NCBI GenBank assembly: GCA_963711705.1
Contig: CAVQFM010000019.1
Coordinates: 310,001 to 374,000, forward strand
Source: RYN-230 sp963711705
GTDB lineage: Bacteria; Actinomycetota; Actinomycetes; Streptosporangiales; Streptosporangiaceae
Direction: 5' to 3'
DNA: 64,000 bases
Of the stretch, positions 34,966-43,339 are shown one piece after another. The notes under the pieces are model-generated. The model worked only from the letters and a program-made list of their open reading frames with translations. It did no database searches and was not told the DNA's origin. Position 1 is the stretch's first letter, and every line of letters begins with the position of its first letter. The position numbers and the translations under genes are program-made.

Positions 34966-35322
34966 ATGGCACGGGCAGCAACGACAGCGGATGCGTTCAA
35001 CGCGGTAGCCGAACCCCGGCGGCGGCAGATCCTGGATGCCCTGCACGGCGGGGAGCGGCCGGTGAACGATCTCGTCGTGCTGCTCGGCCTGGCGCAGCCC
35101 CAGGTGTCCAAGCACCTGCGGGTGCTCCGGGAGGTGGGCCTGGTCGAGGTGCGGGGCGCAGGGCGGCAGCGGGTGTACCGGCTCAACGGCCACCCGCTCA
35201 AGCAGATCCACGACTGGGTGCAGGGCTATGAGCAGGCGTGGACGGAGCGGTTCGGCCGGCTGGACGACGTGCTGGCGGAACTGAGCGAAGAGGAGGACGG
35301 CAACGATGTCAGTGGCAAGTAG
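34966..35322 (+). CDS. ArsR-family winged-helix repressor
   Basis: 118 residues. TADAFNAVAEPRRRQILDAL, then LLGLAQPQVSKHLRVLREVG as recognition helix, is typical of the metal-independent ArsR subgroup that accompanies SRPBCC proteins. No Cys metal site is present. It overlaps the following SRPBCC gene by 17 bases. The promoter dyad suggests autoregulation, and the start appears leaderless. With its partner it forms a compact unit inserted between a response regulator and a TetR/kinase pair. Confidence 0.9.
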   Translation: MARAATTADAFNAVAEPRRRQILDALHGGERPVNDLVVLLGLAQPQVSKHLRVLREVGLVEVRGAGRQRVYRLNGHPLKQIHDWVQGYEQAWTERFGRLDDVLAELSEEEDGNDVSGK

Positions 35323-35791
35323 CCGCCGGGCGGTGGTCACGCTCCCGGCGGACACCCAGATCCAGATCACCCGGGAGTTCGACGCACCCCGGCACCTGGT
35401 CTACCGGGCGTGGACCGAGCCCGGCCTGATCCGGCGCTGGTGGAGCGCGGACCGGGGCGAGGTCACCAGTATCGACGTCGACCTGCGGGTCGGCGGCGCA
35501 TGGCGGTACGTGATGACCGCGCACGGTGGTTTCGAGGTGGCGTTCCACGGCGAGTACCGCGAGATCGTGCCGGATGAGCGGCTGGTGCACACCGAGATCT
35601 TCGAGGGGGCGCCGGACGCCCCCGCGGTCACCTCAGTCACCTTCACCGAGCAGGACGGGCGCACCCTGGTGACGATGCTGGTCCAGCACACCAGCCAGCA
35701 GCACCGGGACATGCACCTCAACTCGGGCATGGAGGACGGCATGCAGGACGCGCTGCGGCTGCTGGAGGAGGTCGCCGCCGGGCTCGAGTGA
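35306..35791 (+). CDS. SRPBCC (AHSA1-like) domain protein
   Basis: 161 residues. QIQITREFDAPRHLVYRAWT, then GLIRRWWSADRG and the VDLRVGGAWRYVM strand are the AHSA1 signature; the C-terminal helix contains MEDGMQDALRLLEEV. SRPBCC proteins form a hydrophobic ligand cavity; this subgroup nearly always pairs with an ArsR regulator, and the ligand is unknown. Translation is coupled to ArsR by a 17-base overlap. A strong hairpin follows nine bases after its stop. Confidence 0.9.
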   Translation: MSVASSRRAVVTLPADTQIQITREFDAPRHLVYRAWTEPGLIRRWWSADRGEVTSIDVDLRVGGAWRYVMTAHGGFEVAFHGEYREIVPDERLVHTEIFEGAPDAPAVTSVTFTEQDGRTLVTMLVQHTSQQHRDMHLNSGMEDGMQDALRLLEEVAAGLE

Positions 35792-35799
35792 GCCGGGTA

Positions 35800-35852
35800 C
35801 TCATGACCGTGGCCGGTGACCGGGCTGAGCCCGGGCCGGCCACGGTCATGAG
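35800..35852. terminator. 17-bp perfect inverted repeat, terminator of the ArsR-SRPBCC unit
   Basis: CTCATGACCGTGGCCGG (35800-35816) pairs with its exact complement at 35836-35852 across a 19-base loop that is itself GC-rich. The arms share the ATGAC...GTGGCCGG theme with the 3983-4028 hairpin. Confidence 0.65.
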
Positions 35853-35907
35853 CGCGCCCCCGCGGCCTGGCTGGCTGGTGGCCGGCGGCTAGCCAGCCGG
35901 ACTCTGG

Positions 35908-36006
35908 TCAGAAGACGTGCAGCGAGCGGGCGATGCTGAGCTGCGCTTCGCCGCCGGTCGCCGAGACCCCGAGGTCGGCCCAGCGCCGCGCTGGGTGACC
36001 CAGCGG
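35908..36006 (-). pseudogene. Possible C-terminal scrap of an unidentified leftward gene
   Basis: A 32-codon frame ending in TGA reads LGHPARRWADLGVSATGGEA then QLSIARSLHVF, which looks like a natural protein end, but no start exists: upstream is AT-rich promoter DNA of the TetR gene. It may be the tail of a gene cut by an insertion. I cannot name the family. Confidence 0.35.
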
Positions 36007-36023
36007 ATAGTTACAATATTTAA

Positions 36024-36038
36024 CATAGTGATGCTATG
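36024..36038. promoter_or_regulatory. Candidate TetR operator
   Basis: CATAG-TGATG-CTATG is a perfect dyad in AT-rich DNA (36009-36038) upstream of the TetR start. It is the most likely binding site in this short region. Confidence 0.45.
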
Positions 36039-36088
36039 CCAGGTTGCGGACGGGCACAAGAGACCGGACGAGGGGCTATACAGATGAC

Positions 36089-36709
36089 GTGACTGATCTG
36101 CCTTCCGCTGGCCGTCCGTCGCTGCGGGCCGAGCAGGTGGCCCAGACGCGGGCGGCGCTGGTGGCGGCGGCCCGCCAGCTGTTCGGCCAGCGTGGCTTCG
36201 CCGCCACCTCGGTGGAGGACGTGGCCCGGGAGGCGCGGGTCACCACCGGCGCCCTGTATCACCACTTCCCGACCAAGACCGCGCTGTTCGAGACGGTCTT
36301 CGAGGCCGTGCACACCGATCTGCTGGCTGCGTCCGCGGCCGCGGCCAGCGGGACCAGCGACGACGTGGAACTGCTGGCCCGGGGCATCGACGCGTTCCTG
36401 GACGCGGTGCTCGAACCGGACGTACAGCGCATCGTCATCACTGACGCGCCCGCCGTGCTCGGGCTGGCCCGGTTCACCGAACTCGACGAGCGTTATGCGT
36501 TCGCCGCGATCGTGGCCGCGCTCAAGTCAGCGGCCGCCGCCGGCACGCTGCACGTGCCCGACCCGGAGACGCTGGCCCGGCTGCTGCTGGGCACGCTGGT
36601 CCGGGGCGGCATGCTGATCGCCGGCTCGGCTGATCCGGCGGGGACCCGCGACCGGGTCAGCGCGGCGATCCGTGGGCTGCTGGGCGGCCTCGGCCACCCG
36701 GTGGGCTGA
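36089..36709 (+). CDS. TetR-family regulator
   Basis: 206 residues from GTG 36089. The helix-turn-helix region is ALVAAARQLFGQRGFAATSV then REARVTTGALYHHFPTKTAL, with the LYHHFPTK signature. The C-terminal domain is helical (LLLGTLVRGGMLIAGSADPA). Its stop shares bases with the start of the histidine kinase gene (TGATG), an odd coupling of a one-component repressor with a sensor kinase. TTG 36044 is a possible longer start but less likely. Targets unknown; the dyad at 36024 suggests autoregulation. Confidence 0.85.
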   Translation: MTDLPSAGRPSLRAEQVAQTRAALVAAARQLFGQRGFAATSVEDVAREARVTTGALYHHFPTKTALFETVFEAVHTDLLAASAAAASGTSDDVELLARGIDAFLDAVLEPDVQRIVITDAPAVLGLARFTELDERYAFAAIVAALKSAAAAGTLHVPDPETLARLLLGTLVRGGMLIAGSADPAGTRDRVSAAIRGLLGGLGHPVG

Positions 36710-38139
36710 TGGCGGGGCACGGCCCGGCGCCCGGGAGGAAGGGGCTGGCGGGCTGGTGGCGGCGGCGCAGCCTGCGGGCCCGGGTCACGCTGGCCTCCAC
36801 GGCCGGGCTGGCCGTGGCCCTGGCCGCCGCGGCCGTCCTGCTCAGCACCTCGCTGGCGATCTCACTGGTCCGCGGCCTGGACAACCAGGCCCGGCAGGGC
36901 GCGCTGGAGGTGGCCGCGCTGGCCAATGCGAACCGGCTGCCCACCAACGCGGTGCCGTTCGTGCCGGGCACGATCAGCATCCAGGTGCTGGACGCCCAGG
37001 GCCAGATCGTCAAGGCGTCGCCAGACGCGGACCAGCTGGTGCCGCTGCTGCCGCCGGCGGTGGCGGCCAGGAATGCCCGGACGCAGCGGGCCGTGTCCAT
37101 GGACGGCAGGCCGTACGGCCTGCCGTCGCAGATCCGGGTGGTAGCCGTGCCCATCCAGGCCGGCGGCACGGTCATCGCCGCGGTCTCCTCGGAGCAGGTC
37201 ACGGCCAGCCTGGCCAGCCTGACCCGCGCACTGCTCATCGGCACCCCGCTGCTGCTGATCCTGCTGGCCGGAACGAGCTGGCTGATCGTCGGGTCCACGC
37301 TGCGGCCCATCGCCGAGCTGCGCCGCGGGGCGGAGGAGGTCACCCGCACCGGGCAGCCGCGCGACCTGCCCGTGCCAGCGGCCCGGGACGAGGTGCGCAG
37401 CCTGGCCGTCACGCTCAACGACATGCTGGGCCGGCTGGGTGCGGCCCAGGAACGGCAGCGCGGCCTGGTCTCCGATACCGCTCACGAGCTGCGCAGCCCG
37501 ATCGCCAGCATCCGGGCCCAGCTGGAGGTGGCGCTGGACCACCCGGACGGCCAGGACTGGGAGCAGACCGCCGCGGATGTGCTCACCGACACGCTCCGGC
37601 TGGCCCGGCTGGCCGAGGATCTGCTGGTCCTGGCGCGGCTGGACGAGCGGGACCGGCCCCGGCCGCCGCGCCGCGACGTCGACCTGGCCGGCCTGGCCGC
37701 GGAGGAGGTCGGCCGGTACGCCGACGCGCGAGTCCCGGTGCAGCTGACCGCCGGGCCGGCCGCGGCCGTGACCGGGGACCCGGACGGGCTGCGCCGGATG
37801 CTCAGCAACCTGATCGACAACGCGGTGCGCTACGCGCAGACCCGGGTGACCGTGTCGCTGGCCGCTGACGGGACGTGCGTACGGCTCACGGTGGCCGACG
37901 ACGGCCCCGGCATTGCCCTGGCCGACCGGGAGCGGGCCTTCGGCCGGTTCACCCGGCTGGACGAGGACCGCAGCCGGGACGACGACTCGGCCGGCGGCGC
38001 CGGGCTGGGCCTGGCCATCGTCCGGGCCATCGCCCAGGCGCACGGCGGGTCAGCCCGGCTGGAGGACGCCGGCCCGGGCCTGCGCGCGGTCGTGCTGCTG
38101 CCCGCGGCTACCAGGTCCCCCACGGCAGCAGCGCGGTGA
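36709..38139 (+). CDS. Sensor histidine kinase (HAMP, HisKA, HATPase)
   Basis: 476 residues. Helix 1 (about 25-52), an extracytoplasmic domain (about 55-172), helix 2 (about 173-195), HAMP (about 195-245), phospho-accepting H259 in SDTAHELRSP, N-box LSNLIDNAVRYA and G-boxes DDGPGIALADRE and GAGLGLAIVRAIA. The layout is that of a PhoR/CutS-type kinase for an OmpR-like regulator. The probable partner is the regulator at 34131, 1.9 kb upstream, separated by ArsR, SRPBCC and TetR genes. Its 3' end overlaps the convergent ctaB gene by 32 bases. Confidence 0.9.
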   Translation: MAGHGPAPGRKGLAGWWRRRSLRARVTLASTAGLAVALAAAAVLLSTSLAISLVRGLDNQARQGALEVAALANANRLPTNAVPFVPGTISIQVLDAQGQIVKASPDADQLVPLLPPAVAARNARTQRAVSMDGRPYGLPSQIRVVAVPIQAGGTVIAAVSSEQVTASLASLTRALLIGTPLLLILLAGTSWLIVGSTLRPIAELRRGAEEVTRTGQPRDLPVPAARDEVRSLAVTLNDMLGRLGAAQERQRGLVSDTAHELRSPIASIRAQLEVALDHPDGQDWEQTAADVLTDTLRLARLAEDLLVLARLDERDRPRPPRRDVDLAGLAAEEVGRYADARVPVQLTAGPAAAVTGDPDGLRRMLSNLIDNAVRYAQTRVTVSLAADGTCVRLTVADDGPGIALADRERAFGRFTRLDEDRSRDDDSAGGAGLGLAIVRAIAQAHGGSARLEDAGPGLRAVVLLPAATRSPTAAAR

Positions 38140-39202
38140 CCGCGATCACCGCGAACAGCAGCGTGAGGTAGGCGATGGACAGGTGGAACAGGCGCATCGG
38201 CGCCGGGTTGGCGCTAGGGCGGGCCAGCCCAGCGCACGCGCCCTCGGTCACCTGGGCCGCGTCAGCTGGGGCCGGGGCCGGGGCCGGGCCGGCAGGCAGC
38301 GCGGCCGGCGCCGGTGCCGGGCCGGCGGGCACAGTGATGGGTACCGGGCTGGTGCGCGGGTCGGGCATGGCCGCCACCCGCGCGTGCAGCCGGTGGGCCT
38401 CGGCCAGGAACCAGCCCCCCAGGCCCAGCGCACACGCCGTGTACAGCCATCCGGCGTAGGGCGCGAGGCCCAGGGTCACCGCGACCATGACGTAGGAGTA
38501 GACGAGGATCTTGCGGGCGACCACGGCCGGTGCGGCGACCACCGGGAGCATCGGCACGTGGGCCGCGGCGTAGTCGTCGCGGAACTTCATGGCCAGCGCC
38601 CAGAAGTGCGGTGGCGTCCAGAAGAAGATCACCGCGAACAGCACGACCGCGGGCAGGCTCACCGTCCCGGTCACCGCGGACCAGCCGATGAGCACCGGGA
38701 AGCAGCCCGCCGCACCGCCGATGACAATGTTGGACGGGGTACGCCGCTTCAGCCCGAGCGTGTACACGAACACGTAGAACAAGATCGCGCAGTCGGCCAG
38801 CACCGCGGACAGCCAGTTGACCAGGGTGCCGAGCAGGACGGTGGACAGCGCACCGAGCACGATGCCGAACACCAGGGCCTCAACCGGCTTGATCACCGCG
38901 GGCTCGTGCCCCTTGGCGTTCAGCGGGCGCCGGGCGGTGCGCCGCATCAGCGCGTCGATGTCCCGGTCGATGTAGCAGTTGATGGTGTTGGCACTGCCGG
39001 CCGCGAAGGACCCGGCGATGAGCGTGACGAGCAGCACCCGGACCGGCGGCAGCCCGCGCTGCGCGAGCAGCATCGTGGGCACCGTGGTCACCAGCAGCAG
39101 CTCGATGATCCTGGGTTTGGTGAGCGCGAACAGCGACCGGGCGACCACCCGGGCGGAGCGGCGCCCCACCACGGTGGGCAGCGCGTCGGTCGCTGGGGTC
39201 AC
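38108..39202 (-). CDS. ctaB: Protoheme IX farnesyltransferase (heme O synthase)
   Basis: 364 residues and about eight to nine membrane helices. The prenyl-diphosphate site is NTINCYIDRDIDALMRRT, with FWTPPHFWALAMKFRDDYAA as the second conserved block. The enzyme farnesylates heme B to heme O for the oxidase. An Ala/Pro-rich insert (about residues 280-325) lies between helices near the C-terminus. The gene is the last of the oxidase operon; its start overlaps the preceding small gene by four bases. The usual partner ctaA was not seen in the window. Confidence 0.93.
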   Translation of the reverse strand: MTPATDALPTVVGRRSARVVARSLFALTKPRIIELLLVTTVPTMLLAQRGLPPVRVLLVTLIAGSFAAGSANTINCYIDRDIDALMRRTARRPLNAKGHEPAVIKPVEALVFGIVLGALSTVLLGTLVNWLSAVLADCAILFYVFVYTLGLKRRTPSNIVIGGAAGCFPVLIGWSAVTGTVSLPAVVLFAVIFFWTPPHFWALAMKFRDDYAAAHVPMLPVVAAPAVVARKILVYSYVMVAVTLGLAPYAGWLYTACALGLGGWFLAEAHRLHARVAAMPDPRTSPVPITVPAGPAPAPAALPAGPAPAPAPADAAQVTEGACAGLARPSANPAPMRLFHLSIAYLTLLFAVIAVTALLPWGTW

Positions 39203-39609
39203 TCCGGGTCCTCCGACTTGCCTGTCGATCCTGCGTCGTCCGGTCCAGTTGTACCGCCCGCGTCCGGGCCGTCCGGATCCGGCACCGTGTTATCGGATTC
39301 AGCAGCCTCGTTAGCACGTGAACCGACCACGGGCGGCGTGCCCCGGTCAGCCAGTGGCTCGGTGCCGCCGGCCGCGGTCGCAGTGGGCATGCCAGTAGCG
39401 GCCGCGATCGGTGCCGCTGCTTCCGGGGCCGGCGCGACCGGCTTGGCCCCGCTGAGGGGCCGGTGCCCGGGGACCGTGTGCGGCCTGCTGAAGACGAAAT
39501 AAAGGACGATCATGACCACAATGAACAGGCCCAGGGGCAGGACCAGCGTCATCACCTGCGCGCCTAGCGGGTAGTAGGAAATCTCAATTGCCGAGATCAC
39601 GGGGTGCAC
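39199..39609 (-). CDS. Small single-helix membrane protein of the oxidase operon
   Basis: 136 residues. GTG 39609 has GGAGG five bases upstream; the first 18 residues then a helix at about 20-40 (MTLVLPLGLFIVVMIVLYFV) and a long acidic Ala/Pro/Gly-rich tail. I do not recognise the family. Its place between ctaG and ctaB, coupled to ctaB, suggests a small accessory subunit or assembly factor for the oxidase. The tail is probably disordered. Confidence 0.65.
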   Translation of the reverse strand: MHPVISAIEISYYPLGAQVMTLVLPLGLFIVVMIVLYFVFSRPHTVPGHRPLSGAKPVAPAPEAAAPIAAATGMPTATAAGGTEPLADRGTPPVVGSRANEAAESDNTVPDPDGPDAGGTTGPDDAGSTGKSEDPE

Positions 39610-39639
39610 TCTAGCCTCCTGCTGGCAGCCAATGACTGA

Positions 39640-40557
39640 TCATTTCCACCCGGTCCGGGCCGGCCAGACCGACTTCGATGGCCGGAGCATCCTGTCCAGG
39701 CCGAACGCCAGAGCGTGGGACTCTTCATCGTTCAGCCAGCTGACAAGCAGCGCGACTCCCGCGATCACGTACGGCAGCAGCACCAGCACCCACAATTCTG
39801 CCCCACCGAGCTGCTGGTCTGCGGTGACGGTGAGCAGGTGGTGACTACCTACCCCACGATAGACGGGGTAGATGACGTTGGCGCCGAAGCCGAGCACCAT
39901 GCCCAGGATGGTGCTGGTGAGCACCGTAGCTGCGATCAGCATCACCCGCGGGAGCGGCCCGAACCGGGGGCGCAGCGGCCGGGAGCCGATGAGCTGGAGC
40001 CAGAAAAGCACACCTACCACAAGGTAGCTAACGGCCTGCGCAGCGAGGACCACTGGGTGGTGCACGCCGGCGTCGTACAGGGCCGGGACGTACCATCCGC
40101 ACCAGACCAGGGTGAACAGGGCGGTCACCGTGACCGGCCAGCTCAGCAAGCGAGGCGGGGCCGGTCCAGCCGCAGTCACCGCGACGCGCTCCGCCTCGGC
40201 CACCGGGGACCCGGGCGGGTGACCGCGGCGGCCCAGGCCACGCCACAGCACCAGCCATGGGGCGCCCAGCACGATCAGCGGCGGGGCCACCACGCCGAGC
40301 AGGATGTCCTGCAGCGCGCGGACCCAGATGAAGGTGCCCGCCCAGTAGGCGAGGGGGGAGACCAGAGCCAGCAGCACGGCGAGCATCCCCGCATAACAGG
40401 CGATCGCCTCGCGGGCCAGCCCCGGCGGCAGCGCGGCGCCGTCGCGCCGCGCGTCCAGCCGCAGGCCGTACAGCCCGGCCAGGTGCACGGCCGCGACCAC
40501 CAGGCACCCGGCGAGGACGGCCACGTTGGCCGACCAGTGCGAGACAACCATATTCAT
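39640..40557 (-). CDS. ctaG: CtaG-like cytochrome c oxidase assembly membrane protein
   Basis: 305 residues, about seven helices. Family pattern WVRALQDILLGVVAPPLIVL, then LVWCGWYVPALYDAGVHHPV and a conserved LWLQ-like SRPLRPR segment are typical of the caa3_CtaG family (DUF), thought to help copper insertion into oxidase. The leftward operon places it after ctaE. His residues in the helices (HHPV, GSHHLL) could bind copper; this is inference. The C-terminus is basic and unremarkable. Confidence 0.85.
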   Translation of the reverse strand: MNMVVSHWSANVAVLAGCLVVAAVHLAGLYGLRLDARRDGAALPPGLAREAIACYAGMLAVLLALVSPLAYWAGTFIWVRALQDILLGVVAPPLIVLGAPWLVLWRGLGRRGHPPGSPVAEAERVAVTAAGPAPPRLLSWPVTVTALFTLVWCGWYVPALYDAGVHHPVVLAAQAVSYLVVGVLFWLQLIGSRPLRPRFGPLPRVMLIAATVLTSTILGMVLGFGANVIYPVYRGVGSHHLLTVTADQQLGGAELWVLVLLPYVIAGVALLVSWLNDEESHALAFGLDRMLRPSKSVWPARTGWK

Positions 40558-40624
40558 GCCGTTCCTGGGCCGCCGGTTGGCCGACGCGAGCGCGAGCCTT
40601 TCCGGGCAGACCGCTCCTTTCCGC

Positions 40625-41290
40625 TCAGAACACGTAGAACAGCAGGAAGAAGAAGACAGTGACGATGGCCAGGTAGTTCCAGATCAGCGTGAACGCGCTC
40701 ATCGAGGACTGGACCCGCTGCACCGCGAATGCTTCCGCGTAGGTCGGCGGCTGCTCCACGAAGGAGATGTCGGGCAGCGGCCTGACCCGCATGATCAGGA
40801 TCTCCAGCCAGATCATCGCGGCCAGCCAGCTGACCAGCAGCACCGGGTAGGTGCCGGTGAACACGCTGGAGAAACCCGAGCTGCCGGGCTGGAACGGGAG
40901 GTTCAGCAGCTCAACGATCTGCAGGGCCACCGCGACTACCCCGAGCACCAGCGCGGCCAGCGCACCCATCTGCCAGACCCGCTTGGCTCCCGCCTTGATC
41001 CGCTGCAGCGCCACGTACTGGACCGCCGCGCTGGCCACGACCAGGATGAGGATCGTCACCCCGTAGCCGATCGGCGGCGCGTGATAGCCGGAGCCGTGCC
41101 ACCGGCCGTTCGAGTTGACCGACCGCAGGTAGAAGTAGGCGAACGCGAACGCCCCGTACAGGAAGGACAGCGCGCCGATCGCGAACCGGGCTCCGGTCCA
41201 CGCTGCGTTGAGCGCCGCCTCGTGGTAGAAGCCGGCTTCCTCGGCCGCGCGATCCAGTTCGGCGGAGGACTGTGTGCTCTGCTCGGCCAT
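40625..41290 (-). CDS. ctaE: Cytochrome c oxidase subunit III
   Basis: 221 residues with five to six membrane helices (starting FAIGALSFLYGAFAFAYFYL). It lies three bases after ctaD and has the general subunit III pattern, though shorter than the 260-residue form and with weaker matches, so this is a divergent member. Subunit III stabilises the aa3 core and its proton-uptake side. The final helix SAFTLIWNYLAIVTVFFFLL ends the protein. Neighbouring order ctaC-ctaD-ctaE supports the call. Confidence 0.88.
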   Translation of the reverse strand: MAEQSTQSSAELDRAAEEAGFYHEAALNAAWTGARFAIGALSFLYGAFAFAYFYLRSVNSNGRWHGSGYHAPPIGYGVTILILVVASAAVQYVALQRIKAGAKRVWQMGALAALVLGVVAVALQIVELLNLPFQPGSSGFSSVFTGTYPVLLVSWLAAMIWLEILIMRVRPLPDISFVEQPPTYAEAFAVQRVQSSMSAFTLIWNYLAIVTVFFFLLFYVF

Positions 41291-41293
41291 GGC

Positions 41294-43267
41294 CTAGGCC
41301 TCCACTCCGGCGCCAGCGGTCGCGTACGAAGCGCTGACCACACCCACCGGCGGGTGCAGGTCAGCCACAGGCAGCGCATCCTTGACGCCATAGTCGTACG
41401 GGCCGGAGAGCACCACCGGGACGTGCTCGAAGTTGCCGGGCGGCGGCGGTGATGAGACCTGCCACTCCAGGCCCCGGGAGTTCCACGGGTTGCCGACCTC
41501 TTTCTCCCGGACGATCACCGTGGACCAGATGAAGTTGATCACGAAGATCAGAATGGAACCGCCGAGCAGGAACGCGGAGACCGATACCCATATGTTCAGT
41601 GGCTGGAGATTCGTCGCATACTCGAAGACCCGGCGCGGCTGGCCCAGCATGCCGACGGCGAACAACGGCAGGAACGTCGAGTTGAAGAAGATGAACATCG
41701 TCCAGAAGTGCAGGTAGCCCAGCCTCTCGTTCAGCTTGATGCCCATCATCTTCGGTAGCCAGTAGTAGCAGGCGCCCATGAACGCGAAGATCAGCCCGCC
41801 CATGATCGTGTAGTGGAAATGCGCCATCACGAAGAAGCTGCCGTGCTCGGTGGTGTCCGCCGGGACGTCGGACAGGAACACCCCGGATATGCCGCCGATC
41901 AGGAAGTTGAAGTACAAGGCCATGGCGAACAGCATGGGCACGGTGAACCGTATCTTCGCCTTCCAGAACGTGCCCATCGCCACCAGGTAGATGAATCCGG
42001 TGGGGATCGAGATGAGCTCAGTGGTCAGCATGAACAACGGCCGCATCTCCGGGTTGATACCGCTGTCAAACAGATGGTGCTGCCAGACGAAGAAGCTGAG
42101 CAGGGCCACCCCGATCATGCCGGCCCCGGCGACCCGGTAGCCGAAGAGCGGTTTCCGGCAGAACACCGGGATGATCTCCGACACGATGCCGAACCCGGGC
42201 AGGGCCAGGATGTACACCTCCGGGTGGCCGAAGAACCAGAACACGTTCTGGTAGAGGTAGCTGCTGCCGCCGAGGGTGTTGGCGAAGAACGCGGTCTGCA
42301 CGGTGCGGTCGGTGAGCAGCATGTACATCCCGCCGACCAGGACCGGCACCGCCAGGACCATCAGGAACGAGACGGTGAGCATGGACCAGACGAACATCGG
42401 CAGCCTGCTCCACCGCATGCCAGGCGCCCGGTAGTTGACCACGGTGACGAAGATGTTGAACCCGGCCAGGATCAGCGAGATGCCCATCAGCCCGAACGCC
42501 ACCGCGTAGGAGTCCATGCCCTCGGTGGCCTGCAGGCTCAGCGGGGCATAGCCGGTCCAGCCGGTCGGGAACCCGCCGAGCAGGACGCCGGAGAGCAGTA
42601 CTCACGTAGGCGGCGGGGGTCAGCCAGAACGCGAGCGCCTCCAGCCGGGGGAACGCCATCCGCTTGGACCCGATCATCAGCGGCATCAGGTACTGGCCGA
42701 ACGGCCCGAGCACGACCGACGACATCATCATCATCATCATCGTGCCGTGCTCGCCGACGACCATGAGGTACGAGCTGGCGCTCATGATGTGGTAGGTCGG
42801 CGAGAGCAGCTCGGTCCGGATGGCCATCGCGAACAGGCCGCCGGTGCAGAAGTAGACGATCATCCCGACCAGGTACTGGATGCCGACGACCTTGTGGTCC
42901 AGGGTGAACCGGAAGTACCGGGCCAGGCCGCTGGCGGCCGTCCATCTCCTCTTCGGCGACCGGTACCGGCTTGCCGATCATCTGCCGGAACAGGTCGTTG
43001 AACACGCCCAAGCCCGGCCAGCCAGCCGATCGTGCCGATCACGTAGCCGAGCACGAGCGGGAAGTCGTTCATGTCGGACAGCGCGTTACGGGCGTAGCCG
43101 TAGGACAGCATGTTGCCCAGCCAGTGGCCGAGGAAATAGCCGATGACCGCGCCGATGATGCCGGTGTGGAACGCGGGCCGCATCCACCACGGCCGGGCGG
43201 GGCGCGGGCGGGCAGGTCCGGATCCCGCGGGCTCCTGCGCCTTCTCCGGCTCTATCTCGATGGACAT
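41294..43267 (-). pseudogene. ctaD: Cytochrome c oxidase subunit I, three apparent frameshifts
   Basis: Three frames rejoin into one 656-residue subunit I if one base is dropped near 43008-43010, 42941-42945 and 42600-42604. Key residues are intact: heme-ligand His in VVGEHGTMMM, the His-Tyr crosslink in GHPEVYILALP, CuB pair in VWQHHLFDSG and heme ligands in MAHFHYTIMG. The subunit reduces oxygen and pumps protons. Before the core are two extra N-terminal helices (GIIGAVIGYFLGHWL; FPLVLGYVIGTIGWLAG) and a linker VFNDLFRQMIGKPVPVAEEE. A run of six ATG codons (42723-42740) follows the first heme His. Shifts in such a gene suggest base errors rather than death. Confidence 0.9.
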
Positions 43268-43339
43268 CCAGTCACCCCTTCATCGCAGTGTCGGGCCGGG
43301 GTGGGTCGCGACGCTCCCCGGCGGCGGCTGAGCGGCTGG

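Noticed and set aside
41294..43267. Programmed frameshifting in ctaD
   Set aside because: Three shifts without slippery heptamers or downstream pseudoknots; sequencing error or decay is simpler.
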